Below are positions 24,900 through 36,721 of a stretch of DNA of 64,000 nt, piece after piece. The notes beneath the pieces were generated by a model. The model did not search any database and was not told the origin of the DNA. It worked only from the letters and a program-made list of their open reading frames with translations. The translations under genes and the position numbers were made by a program. Every line of letters starts with the position of its first letter. The stretch's first letter is position 1. Origin of the DNA: Dillenia suffruticosa (lineage: Eukaryota; Streptophyta; Magnoliopsida; Dilleniales; Dilleniaceae). The stretch lies in the NCBI GenBank assembly GCA_033439265.1, contig JAVTVX010000010.1, forward strand, positions 10,292,001 to 10,356,000, written 5' to 3'.

Positions 24900-26560
24900 A
24901 AATTTTATTATCAAATTTCTTCAATGCTTCTAAGGATGTATAGTTGCATCTCAAATGTTGACAGTCCACATTTAGAATGGTAATTGCTGGATTGCAATCC
25001 AAGGATTGTAAATTGATAGATATCAACACATTGTAGAATGACAAGAAAGTAATATAAGTTTAATAGAATATCTTAACAGTGTCGTGTCATGTGGAATGTG
25101 CAAAGTGTCTTTTAACCATAAACTAGAGTAATCAAACATGAAAAATGTCATTTAGTGTAAGCTATATAATTCAAACCATAATATATTCTTTTTAAAATAT
25201 AAAAAAATAAAAAAATGCATTGGCAAATAATATCTTTCCTATCTAATTCTAAAACACTATATTTTATGTCACACATCATTTATGATTGGAGCCCTAGTCA
25301 GGTGAGTGTATCAAAAGCAAAGCGAAAATAGGCTGATTAGTATGCCAAGTGATATACTTTTTGAGGAGCTGCTGAGATTAGATTCCATTCCGATGCCAAT
25401 GCCAATGCCAATGCCACTGCGACCCCACTTTTCCCAACTGGGGAAAGATCTAGGAGAGCACAGCATAGGCGGTTTGAAGGTCGAGCAACTATCTTTGGAT
25501 AAGCCTAACCGACATAACAATCTGCCCTTGGGTGGGACATGCAAATATATCTTGTGCATTTGAAGATCCACAAAATTAGCCAACAATCAAGACAGAAGAC
25601 ACCCGAACCCTCAAACTATAATCTAACATCGACCGGTCGGTTTAGTAGGATGAACTATTACATCTTTTAGTTAAATTTTAGATTTAAAATTTGAAAATAA
25701 AAAAAATTATACTGGAAAAGTCGCTTTGCTTCGTAAATAGGATTCCCAAAGACATTTGAACTAAATTAATCAGAATATAAGTCTGAATAGAGAAAAAATA
25801 ATAATAATCTATAGGGGGTAGGAGAAAATGGAAGGGGATAAATATTACAATTTATATAGAATAAACAATATTTTTGAATAATTTTAATAATAATTTTAAT
25901 TCTTTTACTTATATTTTAGTCACATTTTATGGCATTTTTATGGGGTGGTTTGCTTCTGGCTCGACCCCTGTCTGCAGTAATATCTACAAAAACAAAACAT
26001 GATTGTTGAATTTTAGAATTAAATCTGAAATAGATACTTCCAAGTGAGCAAATAATATAATCATCAAAAGAAGCCAAACTCAAAAATTGATGAGTATTTT
26101 CGTACATAGGGTTGATAAAAATTTTTTCTGCTTTTAATCCGGAAAAATGCTGTTTACTTGAAAAGAAATTTTAAAAAAACTACTAATAAAAGAAATGTTT
26201 ATTAACTAAGTGGCTAAGGAACTCCCAACAATGCAAAGAATAATCCAATGCAACAATGAAAAGAATACTTGAATGTGAATCTTTTGACTTGACCATGTAA
26301 CCTTCTGGGTTGGTGTTTGATGATTCTTTAACCAAATCCATTTTTTCTTTTTTCTTTTCTTTTCTTTTTTATTTTTTTTTTGGTTCATGTTGACATGATT
26401 TGGATTGTGCTATTCTTTTATGCAGTAAATGAGCCACTCTTTGATTTCTAACTCCACTTGCTTCTCACATACTTGAGGGAGAGTAACTATGACACTTTGT
26501 TCCTATCAAGATGGAGAGATCGGCAAAAAGAGAATATATTAGTCCTACGCCACACTCACA
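24900..26560. other. Intergenic region
   Basis: AT-rich. It contains a short hexanucleotide tract (CCAATG, four units, about 25392-25417) within an open stretch at 25306-25586 that has no recognised product on either strand. No supported gene. Confidence 0.45.
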
Positions 26561-26564
26561 TTAG

Positions 26565-26573
26565 TATAAAAGG
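26565..26573 (+). promoter_or_regulatory. TATA box of the EF-hand gene
   Basis: TATAAAAGG lies 68 bp before the ATG at 26633, which suggests a leader of about 35-40 nt. Confidence 0.6.
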
Positions 26574-26632
26574 CAAAGACCCTCCTTGGCATAAAGCACA
26601 CAGAATACAATTTGCACAAACAGAGGAGACAG

Positions 26633-26902
26633 ATGCCTATTTGGACCCGAAGGAGTATGCGTTTTTCATTTTCGAATGATCAGTTGAAGGGACTTCTAAA
26701 GAGATACGACACAAATGGTGATGGCAAGCTGAGCAGAAAAGAGCTGCATGTGGCCCTCCAAAGTATGGGGTTCAATCACTGTGGATGGAAAGCTCGTAAA
26801 GCTATGCGCCATGCAGATACAAATGGAGATGGTTTCATCAATGAAGACGAGATGAATGAACTCCTCAAATATTGTAAGCAGTGGGGATATACCATCCACT
26901 AA
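26633..26902 (+). CDS. Two-EF-hand calcium-binding protein (calmodulin-like)
   Basis: Single exon, 89 residues, from MPIWTRRSMRF to GYTIH. Two canonical EF-hands: loop 1 DTNGDGKLSRKE (about residues 29-40) and loop 2 DTNGDGFINEDE (about 65-76). Both keep Asp at positions 1, 3 and 5, Gly at 6 and Glu at 12, so both should bind calcium. The size and single-exon structure match short plant calmodulin-like or polcalcin-like proteins, which act as cytosolic or nuclear calcium sensors. The basic N-terminus (RRSMR) has no clear signal. The start is the first ATG after a good TATA box. The target protein is unknown. Confidence 0.85.
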   Translation: MPIWTRRSMRFSFSNDQLKGLLKRYDTNGDGKLSRKELHVALQSMGFNHCGWKARKAMRHADTNGDGFINEDEMNELLKYCKQWGYTIH

Positions 26903-26949
26903 ATCAAGGTGTTTTTTTTTCCCTGATAGAATAGATCGTTAGAGTTACT

Positions 26950-27840
26950 AAGCATGTAAGGGTCTAAAACCCTGTTATTCCTTCTAACTTTTAAATATCT
27001 TAGCTTTCTGAAACATTAAAGACAAATACCATGGTGTGCTGGAAAAAATGTGTTTAACCCATGTCCATGATAAATCGAGAAACTCTCATTTTATTTATGC
27101 TTTGAATTGCCAAATGTTTGCAATTGGTCCACCTAACCAAAGACTTAGATTGAATACCTAGGATGGTATGCAAGTAGAGATAGTTTAGGAATGAGATTAA
27201 ATTTTTTAATTAAGATTTGGATTTAAATTTTCTAAATAAAAAAAATTATATTAAAAAAACTCGTTTTAAAAAAAACTTGATAATAATATGATCGAATTAA
27301 TAAAATTATGATTCTAAATATAAATCAGTTTTATACCAAAAAAAAATATTTGTAGAGTATCGCTCTCTAAGATACCGTGGTCTAGATCCAAATTAATTGC
27401 CAAGAGAATGCCACCATAGCATAGCCAAACAAACCCCTAACGATAAGCACATCTACCAGCACCTGTCTGCCAGAAACATTTTACTGCAATTAAACCCCAT
27501 CTTTCATTCTTTATAACCATCCGAAAACCCATAATTTCTTTGTCTGGGTCAAGGGGCACCATCCACACCACGCTTAAAGAAACCACTCGTTGGGGGACTC
27601 CATTTGGACATTCATGAACCGAAATATACTATTAATTTTTTTTTTAAACGACCAAAAAAGAAAATAAATTTTAAAAATAATCTATATTTATCACGCATTA
27701 GACCCACGACAGGTTATATCAAGAGTTGAATCCACGACATGACCACATGATAATGAGTGAATGGTATCGCATATTCAAAACAGGACATACTGTGTCGCAT
27801 CACCAAGATATAACTCCTCGCTAAGCTCAAGCATCTAGAC
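26950..27840. other. Intergenic region
   Basis: 3' flank of the EF-hand gene, then AT-rich DNA. 27380-27620 is less AT-rich but shows no frame or RNA gene that I recognise. Confidence 0.45.
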
Positions 27841-28480
27841 TTCTAGGCCAAAATCCTCCATTGAGCTCTCTTCACCAAGTACCGTCATTTATCTCGATTA
27901 ATCCGCTCCCCTGAATTATTGACACCCCCAAATACATGCCTCGATTATCAGTCAATGGAAACTGACATTGTTCCGCCAAACATCGCTTGAGTGATAAAGA
28001 GGCCTTAAGAGAAACAAAAAGTTTAGATTTACGAGGGTTTAAGATTAACCCACTGCTTTTCGGAAACTCCCTCGGACAACTCAAGATACTCTGCATATCT
28101 TGAGGTTTAATCTATGCAAACAATATTAAATTATGTGTCAAAAATAAATGACAAATCTTTGGCCTTGTATGGGGATGGGTGAATAGGAGTCCATCTTTTT
28201 TCTTCAACTTTAGCCTAAATCATATATATGAAAATTTCTCCATCATCTTTGACGAAAGGATACGGTGACAATGAATCCCCCTATCCCAACTCTCTGTCAA
28301 GAGCAAAGTGAGGAAACACCTTTCCCATCCACAACAAAGCAGATTGACCATTACTCACGATAAACATAATTAGTCGAATCAACTGAGTCGGAGCCCTAAA
28401 GTCACCCAACATCTACTTAAGAAACCGTCAATTCATACTGTCATATGTCTTATGCGGATCTATCTTCGTAATCATTTTAT
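27840..28480 (-). pseudogene. LINE reverse transcriptase fragment
   Basis: On the minus strand, from 28480 down: KIDPHKTYDSMN, LIRLIMFIVSNGQSALLWMG, GDSLSPYPFV and VEEKRWTPIH. From 28096: SGLILNPRKSKLF and LTDNRGMYLGV. These are the core blocks of plant non-LTR retrotransposon reverse transcriptase in the correct order. The first catalytic-region block and the GDxLSPYxF block are clear; the FADD block is lost. Stops and frameshifts are frequent, and there is no endonuclease domain or poly(A) tail nearby, so it is an old truncated copy. Confidence 0.8.
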
Positions 28481-28729
28481 TATACATACATGATCAGAAT
28501 CTTTAAAAGAAAAAAAAAATTGCGACTTTAATGGCATAATAAAATAAAGAATTTAGATTAGTAATATAAAACGTTGTCGTTTCAAGAATAGACTTCTGAA
28601 CAATAGACGGACTGCGGTTAAAACCCAGGAATGCAGCTTTCCCTCTTCCTTCTCTCTCTCTCCCCTTCCTCTCAACTTTACCCACTTCTGTGCTATCCAT
28701 TTTCATAGCAGCTAATTGTTAGAATCCAA

Positions 28730-30645
28730 ATGATCTGTTCGGTACAAACCGGAAAATCCGGTTCAAATTGGCTCAACCGGCTCCGCTCCTCCAAAGGTTT
28801 CCCGGTTAACGACGACCTCGATCTCGACCATTTCCTTCATCAACCAAACCCCAACTCTCTCTCTCGCCCATCCCCAGAACCCAATTCAAATCCTGAACCA
28901 CCTCCGATTCAGAACCAATCCAGCGAAACCCTAAATGGAGAAGAGAGAGAAAGTAAGTGGTTCGGAGTCATCACCAACGTCCTCTCGGAGCTCTTCAACA
29001 TGGAAGACTCAAACCCAAATTCCCCCATTTCAAAACCCAAAAGGACTTCTCGCAAACAGCCAAACCCTAGAATTTGCAAAAATGAGTCTTTGCCTAAAGT
29101 TGAGGAATCGAAAGTTGTGATGGGTCCAAATGTGGATAATAGCTTGATTGAAGTGGGAGATTGTAAGAGAGCGAGTGAAGAGTGTGTAGAAGAGGAGAAA
29201 TTGACTGTGGATTTGTCGACTTTTTCGAGGAGTGAAGTGACTATAATCGACACGAGTTGTGTGGATTGGAAGTTTGAGAGGTTGTTGTTTAGGAGGAAGA
29301 ATGTGTGGAAAGTGAGAGAGAAGAAAGGGAAGTCAAGGAGTGTTGTAAGGAAGAAGAAGAAGAGGAAAGCTAGTCAATTGGATAAGAAAGTTGGTGGAAA
29401 GAAGAAGAAGAAAGCCAAAGTTTCCATTGCGCGAAATGGGTTCTCCAAAGAAGGAGAACCTGGAATAGGTTTGATCGAGGTGAGAAGTTGTTTCTATATG
29501 TTGTTTGTGAGTCTAATTTGTTATTGGTTCGAGTTCTGTTCATAAAATACTAGTACTACATTTGATTGCATTTGGGTTTGTTTCATAGTTCCTGATATTA
29601 CTTGGGTTTTAATTAGAACTTTTGGCTCTGAATCTCTTTGTTGTTTCAAGTGTTTTTGCAGTCGATACCCTTACACTCGTAGAAACTAAAATAGTAAGTT
29701 CTCGTAGAAAAGGAATGTGGTGTTGTGGTCTACCCACGCGTGTTTAGATGGCTATACAATGATATGTTGTCTGTATTAACAGATTGTGACACTTATGCCT
29801 TCGAAATTAGAAATTGCATAAATTAGATTTTATGATGTGGTTAGCTTTTGTGTTTTCTATACTGCTTGTGAGGTTCTTCTCTGTTTAGTTGAGTCTTCAT
29901 CATAAAATACTACTACTTTTGATTGCATTCAGGATTTTATTTCCAAAATTTGATATCACTTTGTTTTGATAAGAAATCATAAAATACTACTACTTTTGAT
30001 TGCATTCAGGATTTTGTTTCCAAAATTTGATATCACTTTGTTTTGATAAGAAATTTTAGCTCTGATTCTCTCTTTTGCTTCAGGTGTAAGGTTGCGTTTA
30101 TGGTTGTTGATGCCTGTTATATTTTCCGCTGGTATTTAGTGAGTGATCATGGAATTTTATACGTGTAGATAACCAGGGAGTAACTTAAATTGTAAGTTTG
30201 CCTTGACAATGAAGATGGGCTGCGCTTGTATCAGGATTACCAAGCCTTTATCTCACTAATTGGGGTTGGTTATATTGATCTTTTTATGCCATTATACTCT
30301 ATTTCATATTGCATGGTCACCTATATGATTATTTTCTTTATATGATAATAATAATCGTGTTTTTATCACACTAAGTAGGATTGGCAAAAAAGAGAAACAA
30401 ATTGGGATATCGCCGTCTGTGGGAATCGAACCCACGACCACGTGGTTAAAAGCCACGCGCTCTACCGGCTGAGCTAAGACGGCTATACTTGTATATTTGA
30501 ATCAATTAGAGTAGACTTCAAAATTCCTTGAGAGCTCAAGCATGCAATTATGTGTTGTCTTAATGACATATGATACTTATTGGTCAAAAATCATGGTTGC
30601 TGGGATTTGATACCTATTTGAATTTTGCTTTACCTTCTTTTAGTT

Positions 30646-30697
<52 letters not shown>

Positions 30698-32341
30698 AGA
30701 CATACGGTCAGATGTGCAGACACGCACATATATTCTTGTCCATGAGCTAAATGTTTACTCTGTGGGCAGTTTCAAGCTCTTATCTTCCAATGATTGCTCC
30801 AGATATTCGATTGTAAGAGGGACATTGATGATTCCGTCTTTTGAAAATCATTGTTGGTTCCTTAATTCGAAATGTTAAGAAGTAGAGGGTGCAATGCAAG
30901 CTCTCAGATTTGTTCTAGATATCAAGGAATTGCCATGAATTTCCACTTACTCAACCTCGTTAGATGTGGTGTTCACATTCTGTACTTCTAATTTTGAGAG
31001 GATTGTAAGAGAATCATAAGGTTGAGATTTATGAAATTAAGCTTCCTTCTGGGAGTATAGTGGACGACACTACTCAAAAGGGTTTTCTCTCAGGTTTATT
31101 TATCCACTAATATCTTTTGGCAGACCTTATGCAGTTAACAATGGAGGGTTTTAGCTATTTATGGAAAAAGGTGTCTTGGCTTGTTTCTAATTCTGAGCCA
31201 ATGCTTGTGTGCTTTCAATAGTTAAATTTTTCTTTGAAAGATTAATGTTGAAGTATTTTGATGATATTGTTATCAATTCCTGTTGGAATATGTTTTGAGT
31301 CTGATTCTTCCTCACATGTTCAAGTCATTGTATCAGTGTGTTTTGATGAAGAATACCTTCTTTTCCATAAGTTGGAAGATCAACTCTAGGATCCTGGTTC
31401 CATTGTTGTGGGAAACTGCTTGTGCAAAAGTGTCTATAGGTTTGGGAACATGTTTTATTGCCCCTACCAAATTCCTGCTTGGCGCTAGTGGCATCGGTAG
31501 TTAACCTGCTATTACTGTGATCTTCTCATCATCCCTTAGATTATGCTTCTCATGAGGATGTTTCAAGTTCGTTGATGGTGCCCCTTGCATTTAATATATT
31601 TTGCAATAAGCTAACTAGTTTAGTGTCTTTCTCCTGAAGCCTGTGGTTTGTTGACCTAGTGAGAATAATATCTAGTTAGTGCCCACTATCTCGGAGCTTT
31701 TTTCCCCCTGTTTGTAGTATATCTGAGACTTGTTCTTTTGTATTTCTAACTATATTATCCTAATTTATTTCTGCTTAGCTTTTAGATTTTGGGTGCTACT
31801 GATTTCTGTGAAGTGGTGTTCAACAGATGTGACCATGATCATGTTGAAGCATGAGAATATACTCCACTGCACACAAAAACTGTTGTTTTGGGAATGTATT
31901 GAAATAGGCAAATGATGATAAAACTGTTTTAAATAATGCTATGATGTTTCTAGCTGACTTTTAAGCCTCTGTGTGCTCCAGTGTCTAAGAAATTTCCTCT
32001 TACCTTCTGCAGCAGCAGCCTCAGATAGAAAAAGGCGTGGGAGATTGTGAGGCACCAACTATTGTTGACAATGCTCCAAGAAAGAGGCAAGTAGGCTTGT
32101 GGGATATATGCTATCTTTGATTTTGCTTTCAGCACTGCCTTCACTGATTTATCCTGAAGCAATTGATTCTATGTTTCTATAATGACCATTTCTCAGGTCA
32201 TCTTTCTTCAGAACACCTAGGAAATCTACAAAGGGAGGTTCATCCTCTGTCCATGTGAAAGGCATTCCAACAAGCAGGAAGAAGGGGCTTGATGTACCAA
32301 AAAACTGTCTCAAGGACTCCCAAAGACCGAATAAGGCTTGA
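28730..32341 (+). CDS. Uncharacterised Lys-rich, probably nuclear protein (3 exons)
   Basis: Exons 28730-29479, 32013-32086 and 32197-32341 join in frame to give 322 residues. Intron 1 is GT-AG; intron 2 has a GC donor (AG|GCAAGT) and a normal AG acceptor. The N-terminus is WLNRLRSSKGFPVNDDLDLD, then a Pro/Ser/Asn-rich part, a segment WFGVITNVLSELFNM (about 78-92), DWKFERLLFRRKNVWKVREK (about 182-201), and long Lys/Arg clusters (RKKKKRK, GGKKKKKAK) that act as nuclear localisation signals. The C-terminus is basic and Ser-rich and ends RPNKA. I know the overall type only as an uncharacterised plant protein. The frame is continuous across all three exons with sensible codon composition, so the gene looks intact. 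Intron 1 (2.5 kb) hosts an antisense tRNA-Lys and a 77-bp tandem duplication. Confidence 0.8.
29900..30053. repeat. 77-bp tandem duplication in intron 1
   Basis: Two nearly identical 77-bp units (29900-29976 and 29977-30053), each starting TCATAAAATACTACTACTTT and differing at about one base. A diverged third copy is visible at about 29539-29660. Confidence 0.9.
30412..30483 (-). tRNA. tRNA-Lys (anticodon UUU)
   Basis: On the minus strand a 72-nt cloverleaf: 7-bp acceptor stem GCCGTCT/AGACGGC, D arm GCTC/GAGC, anticodon stem CGTGG/CCACG with loop CTTTTAA (anticodon TTT), variable loop TGGTC, T arm GTGGG/CCCAC with loop TTCGATT. All stems pair perfectly, and the A and B boxes are intact. A run of six T follows on its own strand (30386-30391) as the Pol III terminator. 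It has no intron. It sits antisense inside intron 1 of the Lys-rich protein gene. Confidence 0.98.
30652..30690. repeat. (CT)n microsatellite
   Basis: A CT dinucleotide tract of about 39 bp inside intron 1 of the Lys-rich protein gene. Confidence 0.95.
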
Positions 32342-32823
32342 GAGACGGGCAATATGGAAGTTTGAAACTATGTTCCTCAGTCCCGGTGCCGACATTTTTT
32401 GTAATGGCGTTATGGTGCCCTTGGCCTCTTATTCAGTCTGCGTTTCTTCTTGTACTCTGCTAGAATCTTGAGAGTTTTTGGGCCCTTAAATGAGTCTGTT
32501 ATCTCGGATTCTTCGCCCCTCTAATATATGTATCTTGTTACCGAGTAACTATAGAAACAATACTTTTTTTTTTCTTTTTCAGAAAAAAAGAATATCACTT
32601 GAAATAAATTCACCTACATGTCATACTCGGACCGGTTTGCCCTTGATTGACCCGCCGGGTCAATATGGTCATTCGATAGAGACCGAAGTTGCACTGTATC
32701 TCTCGGCAAGCGTTTATAAATCCCTTCCCCATTTGGAACCAAAAAAAAAAAAAAAAAAAAGAAAAAAAAAGAAAGAGTGAGACCTCCGAATTGTTAATTG
32801 TTGTTGCTGAAAACAACAAAAGT
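32342..32823. other. Spacer between the Lys-rich protein gene and the mTERF gene
   Basis: Holds the 3' UTR of the upstream gene and the promoter of the next. An A tract of about 20 bp lies at 32741-32760. Only about 480 bp separate the two coding regions. Confidence 0.6.
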
Positions 32824-34478
32824 ATGGTTTCTCTACTCACTCCAATTCCAACCCTCCCCTCACCACCACCACCATCTTCATCACCATCATTGTCGTCTCC
32901 CTCGCAAATCCAAATCGCTTCCGCAAAACCCCATTTCTCTTCAACTTCATTCACAACAAGCGCTTCTCATAATCATCGCAAATGCTTTCCGTGTACCTGT
33001 TTCATCAGAACTTATGTACGAAAATCAATATTCTCATCTGAAAAGCGGGTTTTGTGTTCTAGCAATATCACTAATTTATCGACTTCCAATCTGTTCGACG
33101 AAATGTGTAAGTGACTCTTAAGGTTCTTATCCCAAACACTCTTTAAGTGGCATTGAAAATGACTTTTTCTTTGTTCTTCTCAGGCGGGTTTTTCTCTCTC
33201 TTTCAAAGAATTGGGATTGGTGAGAGAGAAACCGAATGGCTTTTCAACAACAACCCACTCCTCAAATTTGTGTCTGTTGAAGCCCTGCATCGTCGGATAC
33301 TCTCTCTTCAGTCTGTTGGTATTGAGGAATTTGAGGTTTCTAAATTGATCCTAAAATGTCCCGATATACTAACCTCTGATGAAATTGATAGACTGATAGT
33401 GTATTTTTGCAATGAATTGGAAGGGAAGATTGATTCCAAACAGATGCAATGCCTTTTGATTACAACAGAACCAAGATTGTTAGTGGGTTTCGATAAGAAG
33501 GTTAGATTACTTATTAATCATGGGATTCCAAAGGAGAAAATTGCTCATATTCTCAATAATGTCAATCTCAACAAGGCTATTTGTCTTAAATCAGTTGAAG
33601 AAATTAAGGAAAAAATTGCTTTCTTGAGTAGGTTTGGAGGTGTCAATTTGATTGTTCACCGTCCCAGGCTGCTTGATTATGATCTTAAGGCCCAACTTAT
33701 TCCGAGAATTGAGGTTCTATTAGAACTAAGTGGAGCAGATGAAGAGGCTACCGGAAATGTTTTGCGTAAGCTTCCTGCGGTTTTGAGTTATAGCGTGGAG
33801 CATTTAAAGAGTCATGTAGAGTTCTTCAGGTCATATGCCGGCTTCGCTGACCCTGAAATATTTAAACTTGTTCTTGTGTTTCCTAATGTCTTCAGTGCTA
33901 GCAGAAAGAGAAAATTGCTTCCCAGAGTTGAATTTCTCAAGCAATGTGGATTAAATTCTGATGAGATTTTCAAGTTTTTGGTCAAAGCCCCTTTATTTTT
34001 AGCCCTTTCCTTTGAAGACAACTTGTCTCGCAAACTTGTATTTTTGGTGAAAATAGGGTATAAGTATAGAACTAAAGAGTTGGTGACAGCAATGGGAGCT
34101 GTTACCAGGACAAGCTGTGAGAATTTGCAGAAGGTGATGGGGCTTCTTTTGAGTTATGGTTTTTCTTGTGAGGACATTATGGTGATGAGCAATAAACATC
34201 CACAAATGCTGCAATACAGTCACAGTTCTTTGGAGGAAAAGATTGATTACTTGGTAGGGGAGATTGGTCGTGAGGTGGGTGAACTGTTGGCTTTTCCTGC
34301 TTTTCTCGGTTACAAGCTTGATGACAGGATAAAGCAGAGGTATGAAGTTAAGAGGAGGACAATTGGGGAAGGGATGTCCCTCAACAAGCTCCTAAGTGTA
34401 TCAAGCGAGAGATTTTCTACCAAGAGCAAAAATAATCTGATTAGTTTGGCAAACAACATAAGTGTAAGTGACAGTTAG
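32824..34478 (+). CDS. mTERF family protein, organelle targeted
   Basis: Two exons, 32824-33106 and 33184-34478, joined through a phase-1 GT-AG intron (donor ATGT|GTAAGT, acceptor TTCTCAG) to give 525 residues. The N-terminus (MVSLLTPIPTLPSPPPPSSS) is Ser/Thr/Pro-rich with few acidic residues, like a chloroplast transit peptide. From about residue 100 follow about ten mTERF motifs: leucine-rich helical repeats of about 31 residues with the usual Pro at position 8, for example LILKCPDILTSD, LLITTEPRLLVGF, VLRKLPAVLSYSV, LVLVFPNVFSAS and FLVKAPLFLALS. mTERF proteins bind nucleic acid in plastids or mitochondria and affect transcription, splicing or ribosome assembly. The particular family member is not assigned. 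No lesion is seen. Confidence 0.92.
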
Positions 34479-35880
34479 ATGAACCCGGAACCACATTGGG
34501 TATTCAACGCATGTTGGGACTATGGTTACTTTATTGCATTTCCTGGGAGTTGTCAGTGCTGCTTCTCCAAGAATTTTTTGTATCAGATTCTGTTGCTGGA
34601 TGCGGAGAAAATTTGATAAAAGTGACTGCTTTGATTCCTTCAATCAGGCAAGCTACTTATCCTCTTCAGAACATACCTCAATCAATGCCTAGTGGACAAA
34701 AAGTTTCTCTAAATATTTCCTTGTTCATAAGTCAGAGCGGATGGTGCAGTGGCTTTATGGTGTAAGGCTACCTTATGCCTGAACAATATATGGTATTTAT
34801 TAAACTTTGAACTTTTTGTTGGCATTAACCTTCTGTTGTTTGTATAGAATTCTTCTCAAGTAATAATTTTTCAGACATTTATTGAAGTGGTGGAGCTAGA
34901 ATTTTTCCAGTGAAGTCAGGTGATTTAACTATTCAGTTAATCAAAAAACAAAAAACGAAAGTTGTGCATATACCAAATGGCTTACATACAAATAAGCTTA
35001 GAATCTGAATTATTATCCATCTCTTGGAAACATGAATCAATACATTAATACAAGTGTGAATACAAAGAAGAGCCCCTTGAGATGTAACTCTTATTTCCTA
35101 ATATTAATTAAAAAAATAAAGATCTTTGGATTATCTACTTGAAGTAGACAAGGGAAGAAGAAGACGAACCCCCCTTAAACTAGAGAAAAATAATGCACAA
35201 ATTTTTCTATAGAACTAGTAAAGAGATCCCTCTCTTATATTCCCAACAATTCAAGCAGGGTTAATACAATACATATAAGATTCCAAGAAATTGCTTATAT
35301 GTTGATTCTTAATGCATGATTGCCTTTAAAAGATGAGTGAAGGTTGCATGGTTGGACTAGTCCATGTGGTCTCTTCTTCATTTTCATTCTAAAATAATAG
35401 CAAAATTTGTAATTTTATCTATATTTCAGGTTATTTGTTCTATATTATTGTGAGTAATAATTATATGGGTTTGTTCTACCTTGTCTCCTCCACATTTATA
35501 TGCCATTGTCACCGTAAACTTTCCCTGTGAAGATCATCGTTATGTTAACTTTGCAACGTGAAATAGCAACAGAGTGGGTTCTTGTTTGTTCTTTGTGAGT
35601 TCATGTGCCAGCATATGTATATTTGCCACTGGGTATTGTCATTATACCTTTCATAAGGTATTCACCAAAACTGCCAGAACCTTCACCATGCTTTGTGTTG
35701 CAGGCATTCCAAACACAGCTAATGCCTACAAAGACAAAAGTAAATAAATCAATACCAACAACTGTGGTATATTTCTCTCTCGAGAGCCTAATTCCAAATC
35801 CCTGGTGATACCGAAGGTCCTTGCTTACCATGATATAAAAGATAGAGAGTAAACTCTCTTTAATTTCTTCTAACCAGAGT
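34479..35880. other. Intergenic region after the mTERF gene
   Basis: 34479-34900 is probably 3' UTR. The remainder is AT-rich with no supported gene. 35690-35800 may include more 5' debris of the subtilase relic. Confidence 0.45.
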
Positions 35881-35883
35881 TTG

Positions 35884-36721
35884 ACATGGCACAGCCAGAT
35901 ACATCAGCTCCTGAGTCAGAATCACAGCAGCAGTTCCTCCTCCAGATTTGACAAGCAAAACTGCGTTTGCTTTAGGTTCTGGAACTTCCATGGCAACTCC
36001 TCAAGTTTCAGGCATAGGAATACTGCTCAAATCCAAGAATCCAGACTGGTCTCCAGCTGCCATCAGGTCTGCAATCTTTGCAACGGGTAATTCAACAACC
36101 TTTATTTTTTCAGTCACATGGCATCATTCTTTTCTTTCTCTTACTAACAGTTCAATGTTAGGTTGGACAACTGATCCATATGGGCAACCAATTTTCGCCA
36201 AGGGAGATCCAACAAAAATTGCTGATTCATTGGATTATGGAGGAGTCGTTAACCCAAATTGTGCTGCCCGTCCCGGTCTGATGTATGACATGGGTGAAAT
36301 GGACTATGTTCAGTACCTATGTCCAGGTGCTATAACGATGCTGCCATCTCTCTGCTCACAGAAGAGTCTATATCCTGCCAGAATGGAAAACACTCCATCC
36401 TTGACAGAAAACCTTCCTTAAAACACCATTCCAAATCTGGAAGTTCAATCACCATCTCAAGAACCGTCCCGAATGTTGGACCTGTTAACTCCGCATACAA
36501 TGCGATAACCAGTGCTCCACCTGACATCACTATGTCAGTAAAACCCAGAAAACTGACCTTCATTGAGTCCTACAACGAAGAGCATCACCTTCAAAGTCAC
36601 GGTTTCATCAATGCACCAAGTGAATGGCGGATATGAATTTGGAAGCTTGACCTGGACTGATGGCCTTCACACGGTAAGAAGTCCTATTTCTGTAAGATCT
36701 CAAATCACGATGCCAGTTTAA
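35884..36721 (+). pseudogene. Subtilisin-like serine protease, 3' part only
   Basis: Contains the C-terminal half of a plant subtilase: the catalytic-Ser block GTSMATPQVSGIGILLKSKN, then PDWSPAAIRSAI, a conserved intron (donor after ACGG at about 36087, acceptor before GTTGGAC at about 36162), the segment DPYGQPIFAKGDPTKIADSL and GLMYDMGEMDYVQYLC, then the fibronectin-III-like tail (SSITISRTVPNVGPVNSAYN; GGYEFGSLTWTDGLHTVRSP). Frameshifts or stops occur near 35940-35960 (stop before the Ser block), near 36420 and near 36590. The Asp and His catalytic blocks, the propeptide and the signal peptide are missing. Intact relatives are secreted apoplastic proteases. Confidence 0.85.

Noticed and set aside
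25306-25586. Frame with Pro-Met repeats (PMPMPMPM)
   Set aside because: It results from the CCAATG hexanucleotide tract. There is no ATG context or homology on either strand.
33147-33183. Alternative mTERF start MALKMTFSLFFSG
   Set aside because: This is intron sequence read through into exon 2. Splicing 33106 to 33184 gives a transit peptide and an unbroken frame.
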